A DNA stretch of 45,709 bases from positions 1 through 45,709 of the forward strand of contig JAFRMM010000109.1 in NCBI GenBank assembly GCA_017430675.1, read 5' to 3'. Positions within the stretch are counted from its first letter, which is position 1; each line of letters opens with the position of its first letter. Made by a program: the position numbers and the translations under genes. The stretch comes from Prevotella sp. (GTDB taxonomy: Bacteria; Bacteroidota; Bacteroidia; Bacteroidales; Bacteroidaceae). Positions 34,454-42,815 of the stretch are shown here, in pieces. Below the pieces are notes generated by a model that had not been told where the DNA came from, made no database searches, and saw only the letters and a list, made by a program, of their open reading frames with translations.

Positions 34454-35923
34454 ATGGAAAGAGAAACTAATATGATGAAGCGAAAAGGAAGCAGGGCAAA
34501 AAGGATATTACCTTTTTACCTTTATGCCTTTTTACTTTTGTTTTTGTCCAGTTGCTTTGGTGGCAAGATGGCAATGTCCAGCGGTGGTGAGGTGACAGGT
34601 ACGGGAGGCAGAGCCTTCTCGGAACCGACACCATACGGGATGACGCTGATTAAACGTGGGCACCTGAAGATGGGTATCGAGAGTCAGGACAGCCTCTGGG
34701 GCAAGAAGACACCCAATCGTGACATCTCCGTCGATGGGTTCTGGATGGACGAGTATGAGGTTACCAACTCTAAGTACCGCCAGTTCGTTTATTATGTGCG
34801 TGACTCTATCCTCCGCGAGCGTCTTTCTGAGATTGACGAGACCTACAAGACCGTGAAAACTGATAAGGACGGTGAGGAGATCGGCACGTTCCTGAACTGG
34901 AAGAAATCCCTGCCACGCAAGCCCAGTGAGGATGAGCAGGAGATTATCGACGGTTTATATGTGACCAATCCCGTGACAGGAGACAAAATGCTCGACTACC
35001 GTCAGATGAACTACCGCTATGAGATCTACGACTATACGGCAGCAGCCCTGCGCCGTAACCGAATCAATCCTCAGGAGCGTAACCTGAACACAGATATCGC
35101 CGTGGATCCGAACGAACAGGTGTGGATATCAAAGGATACTGCCTATATCGACGATGAGGGCAAGATTGTGCGCGAAACCATCAACCGTCAGTTGACAGGT
35201 CCCTGGGACTTCCTCAACACCTATATCGTCAATATCTTCCCTGATACCACCTGTTGGGTGAACGATTTTCCCAATTCCGACAACGAGATATACATGCGCT
35301 ACTATTTCTCAAATCCTGCCTATAATGACTATCCTGTTGTGGGCGTGACGTGGGAACAGGCCAATGCTTTCTGCGCCTGGCGCACGGAGTATCTGCTGAA
35401 GGGCCTTGGTCCTGCCGCCCGTTTTGTACAGCGCTATCGTCTGCCGACAGAGGCTGAGTGGGAATATGCTGCCCGCGGGAAGGACCAGAACGAATTCCCC
35501 TGGGACAATGAGGATGTGGCGAGTGGCAAGGGGTGCTTCTATGCGAACTTCAAGCCCGATGACGGTAACTATACGAAGGACGGCAACCTGATCACCAGTA
35601 AGGTCGGTATCTATGCGGCCAATAGCAACGGCCTCTTTGATATGGCCGGTAATGTGGCTGAATGGACGAGCACCATCTATACCGAGGCTGGCGTGGAGGC
35701 TATGAACGACCTCAATCCTCAGTTAAAGTATAATGCGGCCATAGAGGATCCTTACCGTCTGAAGAAGAAGAGCGTAAGAGGCGGTTCATGGAAGGACCCG
35801 GAGTCGTATATCCGTTCGGCCTGGCGCTCGTCGGAATATCAGAACCAGCCACGTTCCTACATCGGCTTCCGTTGTGTGCGTAGTCTGGCAAACAGCGCCA
35901 GTGAAAAGGCAAAGAAGAAATAG
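34454..35923 (+). CDS. porK: T9SS ring lipoprotein PorK/GldK
   Basis: 489 aa. Outer-membrane lipoprotein that forms the periplasmic ring of the type IX secretion system with PorN. The N-terminal hydrophobic core PFYLYAFLLLFLSSC carries a lipobox (Cys about 35). A formylglycine-generating-enzyme/SUMF1-like fold follows: VDGFWMDEYEVTN, YRLPTEAEWEYAARG, GLFDMAGNVAEWT, VRGGSWKDPESYIRSAWR and GFRCVRS. ATG at 34454 is used, but ATG at 34472 would also work and leaves a basic start (MKRKGSRAKR). Gene order porP-K-L-M-N matches the canonical locus. The signal-peptide core is encoded by a pyrimidine repeat. Confidence 0.95.
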   Translation: MERETNMMKRKGSRAKRILPFYLYAFLLLFLSSCFGGKMAMSSGGEVTGTGGRAFSEPTPYGMTLIKRGHLKMGIESQDSLWGKKTPNRDISVDGFWMDEYEVTNSKYRQFVYYVRDSILRERLSEIDETYKTVKTDKDGEEIGTFLNWKKSLPRKPSEDEQEIIDGLYVTNPVTGDKMLDYRQMNYRYEIYDYTAAALRRNRINPQERNLNTDIAVDPNEQVWISKDTAYIDDEGKIVRETINRQLTGPWDFLNTYIVNIFPDTTCWVNDFPNSDNEIYMRYYFSNPAYNDYPVVGVTWEQANAFCAWRTEYLLKGLGPAARFVQRYRLPTEAEWEYAARGKDQNEFPWDNEDVASGKGCFYANFKPDDGNYTKDGNLITSKVGIYAANSNGLFDMAGNVAEWTSTIYTEAGVEAMNDLNPQLKYNAAIEDPYRLKKKSVRGGSWKDPESYIRSAWRSSEYQNQPRSYIGFRCVRSLANSASEKAKKK

Positions 35924-35952
35924 TCAAATAGTGAAATAGTCAAATCGTCCAA
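35921..35952 (+). repeat. 8-bp TAGTCAAA tandem repeat at the porK/porL junction
   Basis: TAGTCAAA, TAGTGAAA, TAGTCAAA and TCGTCCAA follow each other from 35921 to 35952. The first TAG is the porK stop codon. The array fills the gap to the porL ATG at 35960. Confidence 0.75.
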
Positions 35953-35959
35953 TTACAGC

Positions 35960-36841
35960 ATGACAACATACAGCAAGTTTAATTTCGTATATCGGCTGCA
36001 GAAATGGATGGACAGTGTGCCTGGCCAGACGTTCCTGAACTATGCCTACAGTTGGGGTGCCTCCATCGTGATCTTAGGTACCCTTTTCAAACTGACCCAC
36101 TTGCCAGGAGCCAACTTTTTCCTGTTCCTCGGTATGGGTACTGAGGTGTTCGTGTTCTTTATCTCTGCTTTTGACCGTCCCTTCGACAAGACGGCCGACG
36201 GTATGGAACTGGAGATGCATCCAGGTACTACCGTTGTAGGCAACATCGGAGGAACAGACGGTGTTATTGAAGGGAATACCGGAGGAAGTACTGAAGGTAA
36301 TGGCGGTACTGTTGTCATTGGTGGCGGCGGTGGCGGCGGTGGAACCGTGATTATCGGTGGAGGTGGTGCTGGCATTGGCACGCCAATAACAGGTGGCAGT
36401 ATGCCGTTGCCGTCGGCTGATGAGGCTCCCGTCGTGGATACAGAGGCTATCGCAGCCGTCTCCTCGTCAGTGGTGACGATGTCTGGCGGCACAGGAGTCA
36501 TCGGCGGACCCGTCGGAGGCAGTGTGCCACCTATCAATCCTGAACTCGAGGAAGCCACCACGAACTACGTGGATGAACTGAAACGACTGACGGAGATGCT
36601 CGCCAGAGTCTCTGCCCAAAGCGAGCGCCTGGCGCACGACTCCGAGGAGATGGAGAACCTGAACCGTACGCTGACAGGCATCACCAAGGTATATGAGATG
36701 CAGTTGAAGAGTGCCAGTGCACAGATAGGCACCATCGACGATATCAATGAACAGACCAAGAAGATGGCGGCTCAGATACTGGAACTGAATAAGATCTATG
36801 CCCGTATGATTGAGGCCATGACCGCCAAGTTGAACGTATAG
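35960..36841 (+). CDS. porL: T9SS motor protein PorL/GldL
   Basis: 293 aa cytoplasmic-membrane protein. With PorM it forms the proton-driven rotary motor of the T9SS. It has two helices (about residues 25-48 and 54-70, with the sequence LGTLFKLTHLPGANFFLFLG between them; a Glu in GMGTEVFVFF fits the proton path). A Gly-rich region (about 85-170) has an eight-Gly run near 121-128 and Ile/Val-Gly words. It ends in a helical coiled region (about 195-293). The Gly-rich segment is far more repetitive than I expect for the family. It starts 36 bases after porK and stops 5 bases before porM. Confidence 0.93.
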   Translation: MTTYSKFNFVYRLQKWMDSVPGQTFLNYAYSWGASIVILGTLFKLTHLPGANFFLFLGMGTEVFVFFISAFDRPFDKTADGMELEMHPGTTVVGNIGGTDGVIEGNTGGSTEGNGGTVVIGGGGGGGGTVIIGGGGAGIGTPITGGSMPLPSADEAPVVDTEAIAAVSSSVVTMSGGTGVIGGPVGGSVPPINPELEEATTNYVDELKRLTEMLARVSAQSERLAHDSEEMENLNRTLTGITKVYEMQLKSASAQIGTIDDINEQTKKMAAQILELNKIYARMIEAMTAKLNV

Positions 36842-36846
36842 TAAAG

Positions 36847-38412
36847 ATGGCAATCAAGAAAAGACCCGTATCGCCGCGCCAGAAGATGATCAATCTGATG
36901 TATGTCGTCTTGATGGCCATGCTCGCGCTGAATGTCTCCACGGAGGTGCTCAACGGCTTCTCCATCGTGGAGGAGAGCCTGAACCGTACGACAGGCAATG
37001 CGGCGAAGGAGAACCTGGCCATCTATGAGGACTTCGACACCCAGATGAAGGCCAATCCCCAGAAGGTGAAGATGTGGTACGACCGTGCCCAGAGGGTGAA
37101 GCAGATGAGCGATTCGCTCTATAACCTTGCTGCCGACCTGAAACTCGCTATCGTGCAGGAGGCCGACGGCAAGAATGGCGATCCGCAGAATATCCGTAAC
37201 AAGGAAGACCTTGAGGCCGCCAATCAGGTGATGCTCTCGCTCAGTGGCGGACGCGGACAGGAACTCTTCGATGCCATCAACTCCTTCCGTCAGCGGATGC
37301 TCAAGATGGTGACCGACGAGAAGCAGAAAGAGATCATAGCCAGCAACCTGACGACGGAGATTCCCAAGGATGCCATGACGATGGGCAAGAACTGGCAGGA
37401 GTATATGTTTGAGTCGATGCCCGCAGCCGCCGCCGTGACCCTGCTCTCAAAGTTACAGAGCGATGTGCGCTATGCTGAGGGTGAGGTACTGCACACGCTG
37501 GTACAGAACATTGATGTCAAGGATATCCGCGTGAACGCCCTTGAGGCTTTCGTCATCCCCAACTCCCAGACCATCGTCCGTGGCGATAAGTTCTCGGCCC
37601 ATATCGTAATGGCCGCTGTCGATACCACCCAGGTGCCTGATATCTATATCGGTAATCAGAAGGTGACGCTCCAGGATAATCTCTATGAGCGGATTTGCGG
37701 AGCCACTGGCGACTTCACGTTGGCTGGCTATCTGGAGACCGTCAACGGCAATGGGGAGCGGATCCGCAGGGACTTCGAACAGAAATATACGGTGGTGGAT
37801 CCCAGTGCAACGGTTTCCGCCGATCTGATGAACATGTTGTATGCGGGCTATAACAACCCCATCAGCGTGAGTGTGCCTGGTGTGCCTTTGACAAAGGTAC
37901 AGGCCTCGATGACCAATGGTACCCTGCAACCCGTAGGCCCTGGTAAGTATATTGCCCGTCCTGCCAAGATCGGGGAAAACGCCACCATCACCGTGGTATC
38001 TACCAATACGGGCCGCCCCCAGCAGATGGGACAATACACCTTCCGTGTGCGTAAGTTGCCTGATCCGACACCCTTTATCGCCATGAGGGATGAGCATGGC
38101 AATCCTACCCGCTTTAAAGGCGGCGGTCTGGCTAAGTCGCAACTGGTGGCTGCCGATGTTATCGGAGCCGCCATCGACGACGGCATCCTTGATATCGGTT
38201 TCCGCGTGCAGAGTTTTGAGACGGTGTTCTTCGACAACATGGGTAATGCTGTGCCGATGGCCTCGGAAGGTGCCTCGTTCTCCAGCCGTCAGAGAGACAC
38301 GTTCCGCAAACTGACCCGTAACCGCCGTTTCTATATCTCCCGTGTGACGGTGGTGGGCCCCGACGGTCTGACGCGTACCCTACAGAACCCGATGGAAGTC
38401 ATCGTGAAGTAA
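36847..38412 (+). CDS. porM: T9SS motor protein PorM/GldM
   Basis: 521 aa. Single-pass inner-membrane protein whose periplasmic part spans to the PorK/N ring. The N-terminal helix QKMINLMYVVLMAMLALNVS is the family signature and sits beside PorL's helices. Four periplasmic domains (D1-D4) follow: helical D1, then beta domains with GDKFSAHIVMAAVD, VDPSATVSADLMNMLYAGY and NPISVSVPG. The length matches PorM of Porphyromonas (about 515 aa). The stop codon TAA at 38410-38412 is the first part of the AATTGA repeat that forms the inverted repeat around the next gene's start. Confidence 0.96.
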   Translation: MAIKKRPVSPRQKMINLMYVVLMAMLALNVSTEVLNGFSIVEESLNRTTGNAAKENLAIYEDFDTQMKANPQKVKMWYDRAQRVKQMSDSLYNLAADLKLAIVQEADGKNGDPQNIRNKEDLEAANQVMLSLSGGRGQELFDAINSFRQRMLKMVTDEKQKEIIASNLTTEIPKDAMTMGKNWQEYMFESMPAAAAVTLLSKLQSDVRYAEGEVLHTLVQNIDVKDIRVNALEAFVIPNSQTIVRGDKFSAHIVMAAVDTTQVPDIYIGNQKVTLQDNLYERICGATGDFTLAGYLETVNGNGERIRRDFEQKYTVVDPSATVSADLMNMLYAGYNNPISVSVPGVPLTKVQASMTNGTLQPVGPGKYIARPAKIGENATITVVSTNTGRPQQMGQYTFRVRKLPDPTPFIAMRDEHGNPTRFKGGGLAKSQLVAADVIGAAIDDGILDIGFRVQSFETVFFDNMGNAVPMASEGASFSSRQRDTFRKLTRNRRFYISRVTVVGPDGLTRTLQNPMEVIVK

Positions 38413-38553
38413 TTGAAAATTGAGAATTGAAAATTGATAATTGATAAGAATATGAATCTAAAAGCAATGAATACGAGTGGAAATTGGATGATGAGGTTGA
38501 TGATTGTGGCTATCTGCCTGCAATTCTCAATTCTCAATTCTCAATTTTCAATT
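38411..38553 (+). repeat. 33-bp inverted repeat flanking the porN start codon
   Basis: The left arm 38411-38443 and right arm 38521-38553 are complementary at 31 of 33 positions, with 20 perfect in a row at the outer end. The 77-base loop holds the porN ATG (38452). The left arm is the porM/porN gap, and the right arm encodes part of the porN signal peptide. Confidence 0.85.
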
Positions 38554-39582
38554 TGTTCGGCCCAGCCCAAGCAGCGCCGTGTGCAGCAGACGGAACGACA
38601 GCAGCAGAAACAACAACCGCAACAACAGCAAAAGAAGAAAAGTCCCTCTTCCGCGATGTCGATGCGCGCCCAGATATCGTTCCCCACAGCCCTGGATATT
38701 CCCGAGGATGTGGTGTGGCGCCGTGATATCTACCGTGAGATCGACCTGACGACGGATGAGAATGCCGGACTCTACTATCCCGTGGAGCCCCAGGGCAAGC
38801 AGGTGAACCTCTTTACCTATCTCTTTAAGTTGGCGCAGAACGGCTATCTGCCCGTGTATGAGTATCCTACGGATGGCAGCGACGTGTTTGATGACGATAT
38901 GAAGGTGCAGATGAAGACCATCCTCGACAACTACCATATCTTCTATGAGGAGCAGGATGGGAAGTTGAAGGTGGATAACAGCGACATCCCCTCTGCTGAG
39001 GTGAAGAAATACTATCTGAAGGAGAGTGCCTACTATGATCAGGCCAACTCGTCGTTCCATATCAAGGTGCTGGCCCTCTGTCCCGTGATGATGCGCGATG
39101 ATGACTGGGGCGGCGAGGCCACGCAGTACCCCCTGTTCTGGGTGAAGTACTCGGACCTGGAGCCCTTCCTGAACCGTCAGACCGTGATGACCAGCAGCCT
39201 GAATAATGCTGCTACCATGTCAATGGACGACTTCTTCACGCTGAACATGTACCGTGGCAAGATTTACAAGACGACCAATGCCCAGGGCAAGACCCTGATA
39301 CAACTCTGTGACGGTGACACCACCAAACTCTCAGCAGAGCAGAAACGTATCGAGAAAGAACTGACGGATTTCCAGAAGAACATCTTCGGCGATCCTGAGA
39401 AGAAAGACTCCCTCGACAGTATCGCCAAACTGGATGTGAAGGCCGCCAAGAAAACCAAGACGAAGGCCACGAAGAGCAGTAACTCGCGCCGCACGAAGGC
39501 CGGCAAGTCCAAGGGTAGTGGTAGCAGTTCTTCGGCAGCCAGTGGCTCTGCCCGTGTCTCCGTTCGCCGCCAGCGACACTAA
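38452..39582 (+). CDS. porN: T9SS ring protein PorN/GldN
   Basis: 376 aa periplasmic ring partner of PorK. The N-terminus is MNLKAMNTSGNW, then a signal peptide with core LQFSILNSQFSICSAQ, a Gln/Lys-rich linker (about residues 44-66) and the GldN domain (about 68-310: VVWRRDIYREIDL, ENAGLYYPVEP, LFKLAQNGYLPVYEY, YYLKESAYYD). The tail after 320 is Lys/Ala/Ser-rich low complexity. ATG at 38452 is preferred over the non-ATG start at 38434. The signal-peptide core is encoded by an AATTCTC repeat that pairs with the leader. A strong terminator follows. Confidence 0.93.
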   Translation: MNLKAMNTSGNWMMRLMIVAICLQFSILNSQFSICSAQPKQRRVQQTERQQQKQQPQQQQKKKSPSSAMSMRAQISFPTALDIPEDVVWRRDIYREIDLTTDENAGLYYPVEPQGKQVNLFTYLFKLAQNGYLPVYEYPTDGSDVFDDDMKVQMKTILDNYHIFYEEQDGKLKVDNSDIPSAEVKKYYLKESAYYDQANSSFHIKVLALCPVMMRDDDWGGEATQYPLFWVKYSDLEPFLNRQTVMTSSLNNAATMSMDDFFTLNMYRGKIYKTTNAQGKTLIQLCDGDTTKLSAEQKRIEKELTDFQKNIFGDPEKKDSLDSIAKLDVKAAKKTKTKATKSSNSRRTKAGKSKGSGSSSSAASGSARVSVRRQRH

Positions 39583-39609
39583 ATCATCCTGCAGATAAAT
39601 TATTTTCCG

Positions 39610-39637
39610 AAAAAAGAGCGCTCGTTCGCTCTTTTTT
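39610..39637 (+). terminator. intrinsic terminator after the T9SS operon
   Basis: AAAAAAGAGCG (39610-39620) pairs with CGCTCTTTTTT (39627-39637) around a 6-base loop; the right arm itself is the U-tract. It lies 27 bases after the porN stop. A second small hairpin (GTATCT...AGATAC, 39638-39662) follows directly. Confidence 0.85.
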
Positions 39638-39688
39638 GTATCTCTGGCTTCGCCGAAGATACTTGCACTCGAAAAAAATCAAATAGAA

Positions 39689-39720
39689 TTTGTTTTTTTG
39701 CTCGCTTATTCGTATCTTTG
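39689..39720 (+). promoter_or_regulatory. promoter TTTG-N20-TATCTTTG
   Basis: TTTG (39689-39692) and TATCTTTG (39713-39720) with 20 bases between, close to the Bacteroidota consensus. Drives the PorT-like gene at 39749. Confidence 0.75.
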
Positions 39721-39748
39721 CAGCGGTTATAACTAATTAGAATCGATT

Positions 39749-40321
39749 ATGAAGAGATTAATTACTTTAATCGTGCTGGCAGCCGCCATGACAATGACGG
39801 TTCAGGCACAGGGTGTGAAGTTTGGTTTGAAGGGTGGTCTCAACATCACCAAAATGTCGGTCAGTAAGGATGTGGTCAAGTCTGACAACCAGACAGGTTT
39901 CTATGTAGGTCCTACGGTAAAGGTCTCCCTGCCTCTGGGCTTTGGCGTGGATATCGCCGCTCTCTATGATCAGCGTAGTGCAAAGGTCGAGGATACTGAT
40001 ATCAAGCAGAAGTCGCTGAACATCCCCGTCAATGCCCGCTATAACATTGGATTGAGCAGCCTCGCTGGTATCTATTTGGCAGTTGGCCCTCAGTTCGGCT
40101 TCGCTGTTGGCGACAAGGTATATAATACCAAGGTGGGCGAATATACGTTGAAGAGTTCCAACTTAAGTTTCAACTTCGGAGCCGGTGTCTATCTGCTGAA
40201 GCATCTGGAGGTGGGCTTCACCTACAACCTCGCCGCTGGCAAGTCGGGTGAGTTCAAGAATTACAACGACGTTGATACCCACAACAACGCCTGGCAGATC
40301 GGTGCTGCCGTCTATTTCTAA
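39749..40321 (+). CDS. PorT-like outer-membrane beta-barrel protein
   Basis: 190 aa. The signal peptide ends TVQAQ, followed by an eight-stranded-barrel-like repeat of alternating hydrophobic and polar residues: GVKFGLKGGLNITKM, GFYVGPTVKVSLPLGFGVDIAALY, VNARYNIGLSSLAGIYLAVGPQFGFAV and a final aromatic end AAVYF with C-terminal Phe. It fits the porin-family/PorT-like outer membrane group of Bacteroidota. PorT is a T9SS accessory in Porphyromonas, but this family name covers many small barrels, so a T9SS role is only suggested by the neighbouring locus. It has its own promoter. Confidence 0.85.
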   Translation: MKRLITLIVLAAAMTMTVQAQGVKFGLKGGLNITKMSVSKDVVKSDNQTGFYVGPTVKVSLPLGFGVDIAALYDQRSAKVEDTDIKQKSLNIPVNARYNIGLSSLAGIYLAVGPQFGFAVGDKVYNTKVGEYTLKSSNLSFNFGAGVYLLKHLEVGFTYNLAAGKSGEFKNYNDVDTHNNAWQIGAAVYF

Positions 40322-40342
40322 TCGTAAATCGTAAAACGATAA

Positions 40343-42694
40343 TTGTATATCGACGTCATCCTGCCGCTTCCACTCGACGGCGTGTTCACCTATTCCGTTC
40401 CGCCAGAGTTGGAGCGGCAGGTTGTCGTTGGCTGTCGTGTTCTGGTTCCCTTCGGCCGTAACAAGACCTACGTCGGCGTCATCGCCTCGACACACGGGGA
40501 CAGGCTCTCATCTGTGCGCAGTTTACGGAGCACAGTGGTGCCTGTCCCCAGTGTGTCGCAGATCAAGCCCATCCTTCAAGTCCTCGATACTTCTCCCATC
40601 CTTCTCGACAGCCAACTCCACCTCTGGCACTGGATCTCCGACTACTACATGTCGCCCATTGGCGAGGTGTATAAGGCCGCCCTCCCCGCAGGACTGAAGG
40701 CTGAGGACGGCTACCGCCCCAGGACGGAGACCTATATCCGCCTTACACCGAAGTTCCGTAGCGAACAGTCCCTGCATGTCGCCCTGAACATGCTCCAGCG
40801 GGCCGACAGGCAACAAAGGGCTTTTGTTGATTATCTCGCTCTGTCGCACTGGGACACGCTGGAAGGACAGCGCTGTCAGGAACCTCCTGTGGAGATCACC
40901 CGCGACGAACTGCTCAACGCGGGACATTCCCTGGCGACGGTCACTGCCCTGGTGAAGCGCGGACTCCTCGAGACTTATGAGCAGGAGGTAGGCCGCCTGA
41001 ACCACGGCGGCGAGCCCCATCTGGAGAACATCAAGCCGCTGAGTGCTGTGCAGCAGGATGCCTATAATCAGATACAGTTCTCCTTTGCTCCCCCACTTCT
41101 CCCCCCCTTGCAGGGGGGGAGACCGAAGGGGGGTAAGAATGTCACCCTTCTCCATGGCGTCACCTCCAGCGGCAAGACGGAGATCTATATCCATCTCATC
41201 CGTCAGGCACTGGAGCAGAAGAAGCAGGTGCTCTACCTCCTGCCTGAGATTGCCCTGACGGTGCAGATCATGCAACGCCTGCAGCACGTCTTCGGCAACC
41301 GCCTCGGCATCTACCACTCCAAGTATTCCGATGCCGAGCGCGTGGAGATCTGGCAGAAGCAACTCTCCGCAAATCCCTACGACGTGATCCTGGGAGCGCG
41401 CAGTGCTGTGTTCCTGCCCTTCCAAAACCTCGGACTGGTGATTATCGATGAGGAACATGAGACCTCGTATAAGCAGCAGGATCCCATGCCCCGCTACCAT
41501 GCCCGTAGTACGGCCATTGTCCTGGCGCAGATGTTTAGGGCGAAGACGCTTCTTGGCACCGCCACGCCCTCATTAGAAACCTACCACAATGCGAAGACGG
41601 GCAAATACGGCCTCGTGGAACTCTTCCAAAGATATCAGGGCATCGAACTGCCCGAGATCCAGGTTGTTGATATCAAGGACCTGCAGCACCGTAAGATGAT
41701 GCACGGTCCCTTCTCGCCCCTTTTGTTGAATAAGGTTCGCGAGGCTTTGGAGCGTGGCGAACAGGCCATCCTCTTCCAGAACCGTCGTGGCTATGCGCCG
41801 CTGATCGAGTGCAAGCAGTGCGGTTGGGTGCCCCATTGCCAGCATTGCGATGTCAGTCTCACGTTCCACCGCAACCTCAACCAACTCACCTGCCACTACT
41901 GCGGCTACGTCTATCAGGTGCCCACGGAGTGCCCCGCCTGTGGCTGTAAGGGTCTGCAGACACGTGGCTACGGCACGGAGAAGATCGAAGCCGAGGTGCG
42001 CGACATCTTCCCTGAGGCGCGTATTGCCCGTATGGATCTCGATACCACACGCAGCCGTAGTGCCTACGAGCGCATCATCAGCGACTTCTCCGCAGGGCGC
42101 ACCAACCTGCTCATCGGCACGCAGATGATCTCCAAGGGCCTCGACTTCGACAAGGTCAGCGTCGTGGGCATCCTCAATGCCGACACCATGCTCAACTATC
42201 CCGACTTCCGTGCCTACGAGCATGCCTTCATGATGATGTCGCAGGTCAGTGGCCGTGCAGGGCGCAAGGGCAAGCGCGGCCTCGTCATTCTCCAGACCAA
42301 GAGCCCTGATCTGCCATTGGTCCAACAGGTAGTCCGCAACGACTATCCTGCTTTCTATCGTTCGTTGATAGCCGAGCGCCAGCAGTTCCACTATCCCCCT
42401 TATTTCAGGCTTATCTATGTCTATCTGAAGCACCGCACAGACAGTCTTGTCGAGACGGCCGGTATCGAGATGGGCAGTCGTCTGCGCCAGTGGTTCGGCG
42501 GCCGGGTTCTCGGCCCCGACAAACCGGGTGTCGCCAAGGTCAAGTCGCTCTCCATCCGCAAACTCGTATTGAAACTCGAACTCGGCCTGAACATGACCGA
42601 TGTGCGCAAATACTTAGCGCTTGCCCAGCAGCAGATGCTGCAAGACAAGCGCTATTCCTCCCTACAGATCTACTACGACGTAGATCCGTTGTAA
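40343..42694 (+). CDS. priA: primosomal protein N' (replication restart helicase PriA)
   Basis: 783 aa, normal length plus a small insert. 3'-5' DNA helicase that reloads the replisome at stalled forks. The 3'-DNA-binding domain is YIDVILPLPLDGVFTYSVP; Walker A is HGVTSSGKTE; DEEH box is VIIDEEHETSYKQ; motif III is LLGTATPSLE; zinc-binding Cys pairs are CKQCGWVPHCQHC and CHYCGY, with CPACGCKG; motif V/VI are IGTQMISKGLDFDKV and SQVSGRAGRKGKRG. The start is TTG at 40343, because the codon directly before it is an in-frame TAA. A poly-C/poly-G hairpin repeat is inserted before Walker A (41090-41133). Confidence 0.95.
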   Translation: MYIDVILPLPLDGVFTYSVPPELERQVVVGCRVLVPFGRNKTYVGVIASTHGDRLSSVRSLRSTVVPVPSVSQIKPILQVLDTSPILLDSQLHLWHWISDYYMSPIGEVYKAALPAGLKAEDGYRPRTETYIRLTPKFRSEQSLHVALNMLQRADRQQRAFVDYLALSHWDTLEGQRCQEPPVEITRDELLNAGHSLATVTALVKRGLLETYEQEVGRLNHGGEPHLENIKPLSAVQQDAYNQIQFSFAPPLLPPLQGGRPKGGKNVTLLHGVTSSGKTEIYIHLIRQALEQKKQVLYLLPEIALTVQIMQRLQHVFGNRLGIYHSKYSDAERVEIWQKQLSANPYDVILGARSAVFLPFQNLGLVIIDEEHETSYKQQDPMPRYHARSTAIVLAQMFRAKTLLGTATPSLETYHNAKTGKYGLVELFQRYQGIELPEIQVVDIKDLQHRKMMHGPFSPLLLNKVREALERGEQAILFQNRRGYAPLIECKQCGWVPHCQHCDVSLTFHRNLNQLTCHYCGYVYQVPTECPACGCKGLQTRGYGTEKIEAEVRDIFPEARIARMDLDTTRSRSAYERIISDFSAGRTNLLIGTQMISKGLDFDKVSVVGILNADTMLNYPDFRAYEHAFMMMSQVSGRAGRKGKRGLVILQTKSPDLPLVQQVVRNDYPAFYRSLIAERQQFHYPPYFRLIYVYLKHRTDSLVETAGIEMGSRLRQWFGGRVLGPDKPGVAKVKSLSIRKLVLKLELGLNMTDVRKYLALAQQQMLQDKRYSSLQIYYDVDPL
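41090..41133. repeat. poly-C/poly-G hairpin repeat inserted in priA
   Basis: TCTCCCCCCC (41098-41107) and GGGGGGGAGA (41113-41122) form a 10-bp stem with a TTGCA loop, flanked by CCCCC and GGGGGG. It reads in frame as the Pro/Leu/Gly-rich insert PPLLPPLQGGRPKGG, just before the Walker A region of priA. Confidence 0.75.
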
Positions 42695-42698
42695 AGGT

Positions 42699-42812
42699 TT
42701 ACAGGGTAATGGGTCCGTATCCCATGCAACTCGTGGTCGTGATGGCCGTCAGGAAGGCCGTGAGTGCGGCTACTACCACCTTCACCGCAATCTCAATCAT
42801 TCGCTTCTTCAT
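42699..42812 (-). CDS. smalltalk-type short peptide
   Basis: 37 aa: start MKKRMIEIAVKVVVAAL, a hydrophobic Ala/Val/Thr segment, then TTTSCMGYGP and a few residues. It matches the short Bacteroidota 'smalltalk' proteins, which occur downstream of HU-like DNA-binding proteins; function unknown. TTTSC could be a lipobox. A very strong Shine-Dalgarno AGGAGG lies 6 bases before the ATG, rare in this phylum and strong evidence that it is translated. It sits 17 bases after the HU-like gene on the same strand. Confidence 0.8.
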   Translation of the reverse strand: MKKRMIEIAVKVVVAALTAFLTAITTTSCMGYGPITL

Positions 42813-42815
42813 GAT

